From the NCBI RefSeq assembly GCF_024582695.1, contig NZ_CP102081.1, positions 558,001 through 622,000 on the forward strand: 64,000 nt of DNA, given 5' to 3'. Origin of the DNA: Mycoplasma sp. 1578d (lineage in GTDB: Bacteria > Bacillota_I > Bacilli_A > Mycoplasmatales > Metamycoplasmataceae). The position numbers and the translations under genes are program-made. Shown piece by piece: positions 10,324-20,647 of the stretch. The notes under the pieces were generated by a model. The model was not told the DNA's origin, ran no database searches, and was given only the letters and a program-made list of their open reading frames with translations. The first letter of the stretch is position 1. Each line of letters begins with the position of its first letter.

Positions 10324-10351
10324 AAAAAGATAAGCTCGTGCTTATCTTTTT
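10324..10351. terminator. Terminator of gap
   Basis: A perfect 12-bp stem (AAAAAGATAAGC with GCTTATCTTTTT) around a TCGT loop, 18 bases past the gap stop on the minus strand. The A and T tracts are built into the stem. Confidence 0.8.
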
Positions 10352-10369
10352 ACTTGAATAATGTGGATA

Positions 10370-11374
<1,005 letters not shown>

Positions 11375-11418
11375 AATAAATATCCTTTCATCTGAGTAAT
11401 ATTAAATACTTTATTACT

Positions 11419-11424
11419 ATTATA
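11419..11424 (-). promoter_or_regulatory. Candidate -10 box of gap
   Basis: A perfect TATAAT on the minus strand about 45 bases upstream of the gap start, giving a leader of about 35 bases. No consensus -35. Confidence 0.5.
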
Positions 11425-11463
11425 ATACAATAAATTATTACTAAGTTAAGGATAAAAAGAATT

Positions 11464-11505
11464 TTAAAAACCAAAATGGCAATGTTTGCTCATTTTGGTT
11501 TTTAA
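11464..11505. terminator. Terminator downstream of fmt
   Basis: A perfect 15-bp stem, TTAAAAACCAAAATG (11464-11478) and its complement (11491-11505), around a 12-base loop, lying 11 bases past the fmt stop on the minus strand. Confidence 0.8.
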
Positions 11506-11515
11506 AAAAATTAAG

Positions 11516-12379
11516 TTAATGATATTTTAAAGTGATTCTTTTTTTAGATTCGAATTGATAATCAATTGCATATAAACTACCATTGGAAAACTTAAGCTCA
11601 ATTGCATTATTAACATGATTTTTGGATGCATAATAAACTTTTAAGCGTTTATCACCAATAAATACATAAGCTCCTGGATTAGATGAAAAAGCTCGAATTT
11701 GATTAAAAGCTTGATCAACGGTTAAACTTCAACCGAGTAAAGCATCTTCTTTGTTTAATTTGGGAGCTAAAGTCACTTGAGATTCATCTTGGATAATTTC
11801 TGTAAAATTATCATTAAAAAAATCGTTTAATCAAGATACAATGTGTTCAGTTCCTAATTGAGACATTTTTTCAAACATAGTATCAGATGTATCATTGGGT
11901 AAAATGTTTATTTTAGCTTCTTTAATAATATTTCCAGCATCCATGCGATCAATCATATAGATTAAATTCAGGCCAGTTTGATCATCACCATTTCACACAC
12001 TATGTTGAATTGGAGCGGCTCCACGGTATTTTGGAAGAAGAGAACCATGAATGTTTAATGATCCTTTTTTAGCTAAATTTAGTATTTTAGTAGGTACATA
12101 TTGTCCAAATGCACAAGTCAGTAACAGATCATAATCTAATTCTTTCAATTGTTCATAAATTTGTCCAATTTTTTCGGGTTGAAAAAGTATAATATTATAC
12201 TTTTGAGCCAGAAGTTTTGTTGGAGTTGGATCAAGTTTATATCCACGATTTGCGGGCTTATCTGGTTGAGACACAATTGCAACAACATTAAAATTTTGAA
12301 TCACTTTTTCAAAAATAGGAACTGAAAATTGTGGTGTCCCTGCTAGTACTATTTTAAATTCTTTATTCAACTCACACAT
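11516..12379 (-). CDS. fmt: Methionyl-tRNA formyltransferase
   Basis: A 287-residue enzyme that formylates initiator Met-tRNA. The N-terminal formyltransferase fold shows KIVLAGTPQFSVPIF, the substrate motif VSQPDKPANRGYKL, CAFGQYVPTKIL and the catalytic-site signature LNIHGSLLPKYRGAAPIQ (Asn and His). A shorter C-terminal OB-like domain follows, so the protein is somewhat shorter than the usual 310-315 residues. Its ATG at 12379 lies inside the end of dnaI (17-base overlap), so it is coupled to the dnaB-dnaI-fmt transcript. A terminator follows at 11464-11505. Confidence 0.94.
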
Positions 12380-13211
12380 CCCCTTGGGTTAAATTTTTAA
12401 CCGCTAATTTAAAGTCATTAATTTGTCCTTTTGTAAACAAATCGTCAGTATTTTGAGAATCTAACACAGTTTCAATTTCGCTTTGTGAAATTTTTGAACC
12501 AAAACAGGTAAATTTATTATAAGTAATTCGATAATTCAAAATTTTTACCAACATTTTAAAAAATCATTTGGGTAGCCGATCATAACCTAAATTATCAAAA
12601 ATAACTGCATCGCATTTCATAATGGTATTAATAACATAATCAGTGCTATTATCGTTAAAAGATGACTTAATTTCATCAAGTAAATATTCAATGTTCACAT
12701 AAGTGACCTTAAGATCTTGAAAGGCAAGATCTTTAGCTAAACCGGAAAGAATTTCATGACGAATATTCCAGTTTGATGAGTGCAAAAAAAGTCCTTTGAG
12801 TTGTTTTAATGATTCAGCATTTCCTAAAGCATGTCTAAATTCTTTTTGATATTGATATAAATCAAAAAAATCAGCCTTTTGAATCAGCTGCTCTGAAAAA
12901 GGTTGGTATTTTTGATTAATTCCTAAATTTTCAAAAACAATGTTGTTATATAACAAGTATTGACGGTATTTTTCATTGTTTGCAAAATAACGTTTTGTTT
13001 CAACTAAGCCTTTAGCATTACGAATTAATTCGATTCGATCAATATAATCTTCTGGATTAATTTCACGCAGTTTTACGTTCATTAAATCAATGAATTTGTA
13101 AAATATTTCTTCATCACTCATTTGGAGTTGTTCAATTATCTTGAGCAAACTCGGATCATTTTTTGCGTCTTGAACTAATTTTTCTTTAGTTATAGCCGGT
13201 TTTTTAAGCAT
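12363..13211 (-). CDS. dnaI: DnaI-like helicase loader with a degenerate Walker A motif
   Basis: A 282-residue protein between dnaB and fmt. The N-terminal half (DPSLLKIIEQLQMSDEEIF, then PFSEQLIQ) and the C-terminal AAA-like half match the DnaI layout, with a Walker B-like strand CDAVIFDNLGYDRLPKW. The segment where DnaI normally has its GxxxxGKS/T nucleotide loop reads LFLHSSNWNIRHEILSGLA (about residues 142-160), with neither the glycines nor the GKS/T. The frame crosses two TGA Trp codons; reading them as stops would wrongly split off a 60-residue fragment. DnaI normally loads the DnaC/DnaB-type replicative helicase with ATP. The call rests on context plus partial similarity, and ATP binding looks lost. 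Confidence 0.75.
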
Positions 13212-13222
13212 GTAACCTCATT

Positions 13223-14197
13223 TTAAATTGAATTAAGGTAAAGTTTTTTAATGTAGTTTTTTGATTTGATTGATTTATGGTAGATTTTGTGGTCTGAATA
13301 TTTTCCGTCAAGATAATTTTCAGCTATTTCAAACGAGAAAATCTTTTTGCTACTTAGCTCTTTTAAAATACTATTAACTTGCTTTAATTCCACAATGTTC
13401 TTATTTAAAAAACTAATTAGCATAACAAGGTTAATCACTTTATTATCAAATCCTAGAGTTAAAAATTCTTTAATAACTTCATTTGCATTGTCTTGAATTT
13501 GATTTTTTGATAAAAAATTATAAAAATGAAGAGGTTCATAAGTTTGTAGTGCTTGATATTCATTTCGGATTTCTTGATCTAAAAAATGAAGCGGCATTTT
13601 TAATTCAATGTTTTTAAAACTTGAAAAAGAATTGTTTTGAATGCTTTGTTCAATTCTTTTTCCGGCTTCAATCACCAAATCAATACTTCGGGTGCTTTTT
13701 GGAGCTTTCATTTTTTCACCAAAAACATCGATAAAATTAGCACTAATATCTTTCATGTAATCAGCTGGTACACTTCTTTTAATCACATTACTTGCAAGTA
13801 AATTATCAACAATATCTTTACCTAAACAATTAATTAAAGCGTTTTTTAACAAACGATTACTTTTAACTTCTTCTTTATTTAATGGTCTTTTAATTAAAAA
13901 CATTAATTTATTAGTTTTTTCATTAAAGTAAGTTTTAATTAACCCAATGGCTTCAAGATTTGATCTAGATTGAGATAGCTCATCCATTTTAACAGATAAA
14001 AAAGAGCAAATGCCTGAAAAAGCATATTCAGAATGATAAAGTTTATCAACCTTGATTTTATTATATAGAAAATTATATAAAGTAACAGCTTGTGAGCCAA
14101 TAATTGGGAGATAAAAATTTAAAATATTTTCTTGATCACTCGGAGTTAAGTCCTCGTTTCTTTCAACAACAAAATAATTATAGTGAATGCTTTGCAT
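13223..14197 (-). CDS. dnaB: Replication initiation and membrane attachment protein DnaB (Bacillus type)
   Basis: A 324-residue primosome protein. The N-terminal domain (NYFVVERNEDLTPSDQENIL, FYLPIIGSQAVTLYNFLY, LEAIGLIKTYF) matches the DnaB/DnaD DDBH1 winged-helix region. The C-terminal half contains a DDBH2-like segment (LHFYNFLSKNQIQDNANEVI). It is much shorter than the roughly 470-residue Bacillus protein. It should act with DnaI to load the replicative helicase at the origin or at restarts. The gene lies 11 bases upstream of dnaI on one transcript, after a 371-base region with a promoter and DnaA-box-like sites. Confidence 0.85.
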   Translation of the reverse strand: MQSIHYNYFVVERNEDLTPSDQENILNFYLPIIGSQAVTLYNFLYNKIKVDKLYHSEYAFSGICSFLSVKMDELSQSRSNLEAIGLIKTYFNEKTNKLMFLIKRPLNKEEVKSNRLLKNALINCLGKDIVDNLLASNVIKRSVPADYMKDISANFIDVFGEKMKAPKSTRSIDLVIEAGKRIEQSIQNNSFSSFKNIELKMPLHFLDQEIRNEYQALQTYEPLHFYNFLSKNQIQDNANEVIKEFLTLGFDNKVINLVMLISFLNKNIVELKQVNSILKELSSKKIFSFEIAENYLDGKYSDHKIYHKSIKSKNYIKKLYLNSI

Positions 14198-14321
14198 TTT
14201 GTCCCCCTTATTAAAAATTTGACAACCAATTTTTGGTCTCTGTATATCAATTTTAAAAGAGTTAAAAAACTATTTAGATAAAAAAATATTTTAAAAATTT
14301 TATTAGCAATAAAAACTTGAC

Positions 14322-14336
14322 ATATCCACAATTATA
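14322..14336 (-). promoter_or_regulatory. Candidate dnaB-dnaI-fmt promoter overlapping a DnaA-box-like site
   Basis: On the minus strand TATAAT (14331-14336) runs directly into TGTGGATAT (14322-14330). The latter is the complement of ATATCCACA, one mismatch from the DnaA consensus TTATCCACA. Bound DnaA would cover the transcription start. Confidence 0.5.
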
Positions 14337-14404
14337 AAAAAATAAAAATTACATTTTAGCCTACAAAATAACTTTAAAAACGCTTTTTTAGATTATTATC
14401 CCAG

Positions 14405-14413
14405 TTATTCACA
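14405..14413 (+). promoter_or_regulatory. DnaA-box-like nonamer
   Basis: TTATTCACA fits the degenerate consensus TTATNCACA at every position. It lies about 70 bases upstream of the predicted dnaB -10 box. Confidence 0.45.
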
Positions 14414-14568
14414 AGTTGTTATTTTTTAAAAATTTGAGTTTTTAATAAATTTATTAAATTATTTTTTAGCTTAAAATCTAATTTCGGCTTTAAACGTTGA
14501 TAAACATTTTTTCAACATCAAAAATATCTTATATGAATGCATAAAATTTAAAAAAATAGAACAATTTT

Positions 14569-15123
14569 TTAGCTTTTTTTGGGTAAATTTTGTAAATATT
14601 TTTCTATTTCTTGGGAACTATTTAATCAAATTTTTTCAATTAATCTAAATGGGTGGTTTTGTAAAAAAGTTAAATCATTTATTTGGTCTAATAAAGTGAA
14701 TTTTTCTGCACTAACCTTGCGTTTTGTACAAAAAGTTTTTCTTATATCTTTATCTAAATTGAGCACAATTATTTGGCTAAAAATAGTTGCAAAATTAACA
14801 TGTTCACTTTTTAAAACAGGAACTTCAACATAATCATACTTGTTGATATTTAAATGATCATAAATTATTTGATGAATTTTTTTTTCTAATTTCTTAAATA
14901 GTGGATAATTGTTTTTAATTAACCTAACGATCTCTTGTTTGTTAATTTGGTTATTTAGAACAATCATTTTTAAATCTGAATCTTGAATTTGAGCAATAAA
15001 TTCAGCATTTTGATAAAGTTGATCAACAAATTGATCGCAATTAAATACTTTATAGCCGCAATTTTCAAGTTGATTTAAAAATGTAGTTTTACCTGAACAA
15101 ATTTTTCCACTAATCACAATCAT
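14569..15123 (-). CDS. coaE: Dephospho-CoA kinase
   Basis: A 184-residue P-loop kinase that phosphorylates dephospho-CoA in the last step of CoA synthesis. The Walker A is at residues 6-13 (GKICSGKT), followed by NCGYKVFNCDQFVDQLYQ, where CoaE has its conserved D-D region, and EVPVLKSEH. It is a little shorter than usual. Its ATG overlaps the stop of the exonuclease gene (TAATG), so the two are coupled. The C-terminus extends through one TGA Trp codon to the TAA at 14569. CoA made here serves the PDH complex. Confidence 0.85.
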
Positions 15124-16010
15124 TAAAATAACTCCTTAAGATATCTAGTTACTATATTCAATTCGAGTTCTTTAAGCATTGAATTTGCTGGCTCAATTTG
15201 AATATTTAGTTTAAGAACGTCTTTGTTGATTTCAAATTCAGCAACATTAAAATTTAATTGTGCAAGATCATAACACATTTGTCCTTGAGCTTGATTATTA
15301 ATTAATTTATCTTTAAGCGATCCTCTAAGTTGATCTAAATTTTGATAAATTCCACTAAATGAGTGGAATTGTTTAAGTAATTTAATAGCGGTTTTATCTC
15401 CAATACCTTTAATTCCGGGTAAATTATCGCTCGGATCACCTTTTAAGGCTTTAAAGTCAACAATTTGACTAGGATAAAGATTATAAATCTGATAAAAATT
15501 TTCATTGGTAATAAGTTGATAGCTGCTTTGGAAATCCTTATCAATAATACTAGTTGACTCATTTACAAGTTGCAACAAGTCTTTATCACGTGAAAAAATG
15601 AGTTTTTGTAAGTTATCTGAATTAAATCTACGTGAAGCTGTAGCAATGAGATCGTCGGCTTCAGCTCCGTTAATTTCAAAATGGAAAATGTTTAATTTGC
15701 TCAATAATTGTTTGATTATATCAAATTGAACAAATATTTCTTTTGGTGCCTTAGTCCGATTGGCTTTATATTCAGGATAAGTTAAGTGTCTTTGGGTTTT
15801 GGCGCTGGCATCAAAAGCAATAAATAAATATTCAGGGTTAAAAAAACGAATTAATTTAATGATTTGTAATAAAAATAAATTAATTGCATTAGTGGGTGTT
15901 CCATTTGATGAGTGCATAATTGCATTGACATCTCCACGATATGTAGCGTAAAAAGATTGGAACATTAAATAGTTTCCGTCAATCAAGAGCATTTTTTCTT
16001 TATTATTCAT
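15123..16010 (-). CDS. Stand-alone 5'-3' exonuclease (PolA N-terminal domain type)
   Basis: A 295-residue flap/5' nuclease with no polymerase domain attached, as is usual in mycoplasmas that lack a full PolI. It should remove RNA primers during lagging-strand maturation. Motifs include LLIDGNYLMFQSFYA, IAFDASAKTQRHLTYPEYKA, the acidic cluster GAEADDLIA, FSRDKDLLQL, and the helix-hairpin-helix region FKALKGDPSDNLPGIKGIGD. The start at 16010 overlaps the end of dnaE by eight bases and its stop overlaps the coaE start, giving a tight dnaE - exonuclease - coaE unit. Confidence 0.93.
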   Translation of the reverse strand: MNNKEKMLLIDGNYLMFQSFYATYRGDVNAIMHSSNGTPTNAINLFLLQIIKLIRFFNPEYLFIAFDASAKTQRHLTYPEYKANRTKAPKEIFVQFDIIKQLLSKLNIFHFEINGAEADDLIATASRRFNSDNLQKLIFSRDKDLLQLVNESTSIIDKDFQSSYQLITNENFYQIYNLYPSQIVDFKALKGDPSDNLPGIKGIGDKTAIKLLKQFHSFSGIYQNLDQLRGSLKDKLINNQAQGQMCYDLAQLNFNVAEFEINKDVLKLNIQIEPANSMLKELELNIVTRYLKELF

Positions 16011-18942
16011 GTTTTACTTCCTCTCAACTTTTAATTGAATAATATCCTTTAGCAGATAAATATAAACTCACTAAAATAACTCTTGGTTGAGGAAAATCAA
16101 TTAAATCTTGAGCTGAATGTTCAAAAATAAAGGCTGAAATTGCTCCTGAAGAATCTGATACTTTAGCTCTAACTTGTCCTTTTTGGTTTTTATTAACATT
16201 TTCTAAAAAGACATAAAAGAAATTGTTTTGATTTTCTTTTAAATCTTCAAGGCGAATTTCTCGTTCGTATTTTTTAGTTGGATAAACATTAAATACTGAT
16301 CCGAGTAATTCTTTTTCAAGCTTAATTTCAAGGTTTAAGTCTAAATCAAACGATTGAATTTGTTTTTGATCAAAACCAGTACTTTGAAAAAATTTCTCTA
16401 ATTTAGTTTCCAATGATTCATCAGATTTAGAATAAAGATCTTTAAAAATCTTAGCTCCATTATTAATGGCAGGCAGTGCATTGATTAACTCAACTACATT
16501 CCCAAAATCACGGAACACATTTGCCTTAATTAATGTTTCAATGACCGCATCACCTACACCTGAGATTTTTAATCTTAAAATTCCTGTGAAAAAGTTATCA
16601 ATCTTACCACCACGTTTGAGTTCTTGTGCAATTTTAGCTACTGCACTTGGTCCAATTCCTTTGATTATTAAAAGTGGTAAATAAATTTGTGATTTACTAT
16701 TTTGCACATTTTTGAAAATAATTTCGCTTTTAAATAAAGCATGATTAATATGTGGGGAATGGACGATAATATTTTGTTTTAATGCTTGAACAGCACTACT
16801 TTTGATGGCTCCTAAATCCCCTGTGGCATTATCAATGATCACTTTATAAAAAATTTCTGGATAGCGAGCCTTATAAAATGCTAATTTATAAGTAATAAAC
16901 GAATAAGCTACTGCGTGAGCTTTATTAAATCCATATAAAGCAAATTTTAAAATTTGATTATAAATTTGTTCAATGACGCTTTTATCAATATTATTTTGAA
17001 TTCCTTTTTGATAAAAAATTTCTGAATACTTGCTTAAATCGTGAGCATTCTTTTTCGAAATTGCTCTACGCATTAAGTCAGCTTCAATAAAACTCATTTT
17101 GGCCACTTGTTGAGCAATTTGCATAATTTGCTCCTGATAAACAATAATTCCATATGTTGGTGCGACAATTAAATCATACATTGGATGAATAGATTCAATT
17201 TTCTTATTATCAAATTTTACATCAGCATAAATTGGAATAAAATCCTTAGGACCAGGTCTAAAGAGTGAAATAATAGCATAAATATCTTCAAAGGTGTCCA
17301 CTTGGACTTTTTTAATTACACTTTTCATCCCTGGAGATTCGAGTTGAAAAATCCCGTCAGTATTAAGTGAGTTAATTAAATCAAAAGTTAAACGATCATT
17401 GTATGGATTAAAATTTAAATTAATCACTTGATCAAAGCGATATTGTTCACTAATTTGACTTTCAATCTGATTAATCACAGTAAGATTTTTTAGTCCTAAA
17501 AAATCAATCTTAATTAATCCGTATTGTTCTAAATTATTCATTTCAAACTCAACTTGATTTAATGGAGCTGATGAATGACGAACAGGAACAACTTGGGTTA
17601 AAGGGCGATCAGAAATAATTACACCGGCAGCATGAATTCCACTTTGACGCGGCATTCCTTCGATTTTACGAGCATATTGGTGTAATTTTTCGTGCTTATC
17701 AACAAGCATTTTATATTTAGCGTTTCGCTCATAAGCAACATCAAGCGAGACATCAAATTTGCTTAATGAATCACAAATTTTATCAATTTCAGGGAGCGAA
17801 ATTTTTAAGACACGAGCTACATCACGAAGCGATGATTTTAATGCTAATGTTTGAAAAGTTGAAATTAGTGCACATTTATCTTTTCCGAAACGATGGGCAA
17901 TATACTCAAGTAATTCGTTTCTACGATCGTCCTGAATATCTATGTCAATATCTGGAAGCGATACTCGAGCTACATTTAAAAAACGCTCAAACAAAAGACC
18001 GTACTCAATTGGGTTAACATTAGTAATATCAAGTAAAAATGCAATAATTGAACCTGAAGATGAACCTCTTCCTGGGCCAACTTCAATTTTTTGACTAGCA
18101 GCAAAATCAAGAACATCCTTAATCACTAAAAAATAATTAATAAAATTAAGTTTTTCAATTGTGTCTAATTCATAATTAATTCTCTGGTCAATAACATCTT
18201 TGCCATGTCGTTTAATTAATTGCACATATTTGTTTTTGTTCAATTTTTCAAGCAACAATTGCTTAGGATTTTCAAAGGAAGCTAGTTTAATTTCGTTAGA
18301 AATAGTAAACGGTTCAATTAAATTAACAAAATTTTGCATGTGCTCTAAAACTTGCGGATCAACATTGTTAAATTCATTACTATCGAAATAATCAGTGTAT
18401 TCAATTTCCTCTAGAGCTTGATTTTTCTGAGCAATTTGGTTGAGAATGTGAAGAATTTCATTTTCGTTTTGGTATAACACTTTTTTCAATGGGGCATAAA
18501 CAGTTTTAAAATTGCCTACTATTTGTTTGGAATTAAAGTAAAAATTATCAAGGGCTTGCTCAATTTCATTTGGCTCAAATCCATTTGTTGGATGGTTAAT
18601 TAATAAAATATTGGGATTATTTAATTGCGAAAGTGAAACACTGATATTTTCTGAACGCATTAAGATTAGCTCATTAATAAACACGTATCCTTGATAATTT
18701 TTAGCATAAACTAAAATGTTCTTATCATTTTCTAAAGTTAATTCAATTCCTGCAATGAGTTTGAGATTGTGTTTTTGAGCAAAATCTAAAAACATGGGTA
18801 ATGCAAAGAAATTTTCTTTATCAGTCAGGGTTAAGTATGGACTTTTGTTTTGTAAAATAAGCTCAAAAAGTTCATTAATCTTAATAGTTGATGATAAAAA
18901 AGAATATTCAGTATTAGTGTGCAAAATAATTGGATGTTTCAT
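16003..18942 (-). CDS. dnaE: DNA polymerase III alpha subunit, DnaE type
   Basis: A 979-residue family C replicative polymerase. Order: N-terminal PHP domain (about 1-200), palm and fingers with VGPGRGSSSGSIIAFLL and the catalytic aspartates in PDIDIDIQDDRR, a helix-hairpin-helix region (GIGPSAVAKI; ISGVGDAVIETLI), then an OB-fold end. In the PHP domain the first motif reads LHTNTEYSF and the second LTLTDKENFF. These depart from the usual HxH and DHG metal ligands, so the ancestral PHP exonuclease is probably inactive. The C-terminus extends past a TGA Trp codon to the TAA at 16003. First gene of the dnaE - exonuclease - coaE unit. Confidence 0.97.
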
Positions 18943-19001
18943 AATTGATATTTTACAAGTTTCTTAATATTTAATGTTGATAAAGCGTGATTAATTGTAA
19001 A

Positions 19002-19033
19002 AATAATAAACTCAAAACAGTGAGTTTATTATT
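19002..19033 (-). terminator. Terminator of the GT - RDD - pcrA - membrane protein transcript
   Basis: A perfect 13-bp stem (AATAATAAACTCA with its complement) around a six-base loop, followed on the minus strand by a T run. It overlaps the stop codon of the gene ending at 19029. Confidence 0.85.
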
Positions 19034-20647
19034 TGTAATATGCTTTAATTTGAGCTTTATCCACAATTAATGGATCTAAATTTAATTGTGGGCTTTCATA
19101 AACTATTTTAATTCCGTTTTTTTGAGCCAAATAAACAACATTAATGCAATCATAAAAAATATCAGTTTCATTTAATCGAGATGAAATTTCTTCACTAATG
19201 ACAATCACTTTAAGTTTAGTGTAATTAATAACATTAAATAAAGGTTTATCAATACGATTAACATATAAAGCTGTCGGAATGTTGAATTGATAGTTTGATT
19301 TGATTTTTTTTCTTAATTTTTCATAGTCAAATAAATTTTTATATGCATACACTAAGTATGTTGGTGAAGTGGCCGAATCCACAATTGGTGATTTTAGAAA
19401 AACTTCTTGCGAAATTTTAACCATATTAGAGCTAATTGCAATTCTAGGATTACTTTCGTTTAGTGTGTTTTTAATATTTTGATATCACGAATTTTCAAAC
19501 ATATAGTTTAAATAAGGAACTTTTCGAAAAATTTGTAAATATTTATTATTAAAATCATCAAAATCAACTTCTTTCACTGATAAAATTGAATCACGTTGAC
19601 TTTTGTATACCTTAATTTTGTATTCTTTGATTTTAAACTCTTCGTTAGTATTAAGTTTAATATACTCATTATAATGAAAAATAAAATCCTTAAATTCATC
19701 GGTTAAAAAGACTGAAGGATTTAAATCAACATAATTTGAAGCATTTTCGTGATCATTAAGAATGTTAAAAAGCGAATAACGAATTTTATTTAATAAATCA
19801 ATATTACTACTTTGAGGATTGTAAGCTTGTTCGATAATAAATAAGGTTGCACCAAGAAAATATTTAGTGGCTAAAAAGTTTTTGTTTAACTGCTTTACAC
19901 TCTTTAAAAGTGATAAATATGATGAATGGCTCTTTTTGTTAAAGACAAAGTAAATAAATCCATCTTGAATATTAATATAAGATTTTTTGTAAGGAATTCC
20001 AAAATGCTTATAAATAGAAATAATTTCAAGTGGCTGGATTTCGTTAATATAAAAATATGGTTTTAAAGCAAAAGCTAAAATTATTTTCTTTTGTATAATG
20101 TTATTAATCTTTTTTTGATTATTAATTAATTGAGTAGCATTTTTTCGTTTATAAACACGATTCCGGTTTCAGATAATTGAGCAACGAAAAAATCCGTCAT
20201 TTTTAGCAGTAATTTTAAGTGAATAAACTGTTTTATAGTTAAAAAATTTATCTAAACGCAGAACTAATTTTTCAAATAAAGTTAAATCAAGAGCATTAAT
20301 CATTTCTTGATTTTGATCAAATTGAATAATTAAATCGTTTTGAAATTCAGGACTTAAATTTAAATAAGTTTGCAATTCATTAGCAGCTTTTTTGTTTAAA
20401 AAATCTAAAAAGTTTGAATTGAAATATATTTAAAAGTGGTGAATTCACTTTTTTTTGCATCAAAAATTGTCGAGATAAATAAATATTTTTCTGAAAAACG
20501 TAATACTCTTTTGTTAATGTTATCAATACGAAAAAGAATTACTCCAGAAAATGATCTAAAGTAATATAGGATTAAAATGAAGAATGAAAGCAATCCTAGA
20601 ATAAAAAAGATTAAAAATGAAAAAACTAGAATTAAAATAAGTCCCAT
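19029..20647 (-). CDS. Hypothetical membrane-anchored protein with a -1 frame disruption
   Basis: I do not recognise this family. The first frame starts at 20647 (ATG overlapping the pcrA stop) and encodes one strongly hydrophobic N-terminal segment (MGLILILVFSFLIFFILGLL and on), then a soluble part until TAG at 20405. A second frame is open from about 20429 to the TAA at 19029 but has no ATG, GTG or TTG start with a ribosome binding site near its beginning. Its first plausible start is TTG at 20375. Adding one T to the run of five at 20407-20411 joins the two into one 539-residue protein reading SIQTFLDFLNKKAANEL across the join. Read either as one gene with an indel or slippage site, or as two genes. 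Last gene of the pcrA transcript. Confidence 0.55.

Larger units (their letters stand above)
14198..14568. other. AT-rich regulatory region between coaE and dnaB
   Basis: No gene is visible on either strand over 371 bases. It holds a minus-strand TATAAT at 14331-14336 and two DnaA-box-like nonamers (14322-14330 and 14405-14413), the first right on the predicted transcription start. The rest is A/T homopolymer-rich sequence without clear hairpins. Confidence 0.6.

Noticed and set aside
12372-12554. Separate small gene between dnaI and fmt
   Set aside because: It is in frame with the upstream part of dnaI across a TGA Trp codon and forms its C-terminus.
14146-14331. Minus-strand ORF upstream of dnaB
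   Set aside because: Hydrophobic, A/T-driven translation of the regulatory region, overlapping the dnaB start in another frame, with no family resemblance.
14198-14568. Possible chromosomal replication origin
   Set aside because: There are only two DnaA-box-like sites, and no dnaA or dnaN beside it; a promoter region regulated by DnaA is the simpler reading.
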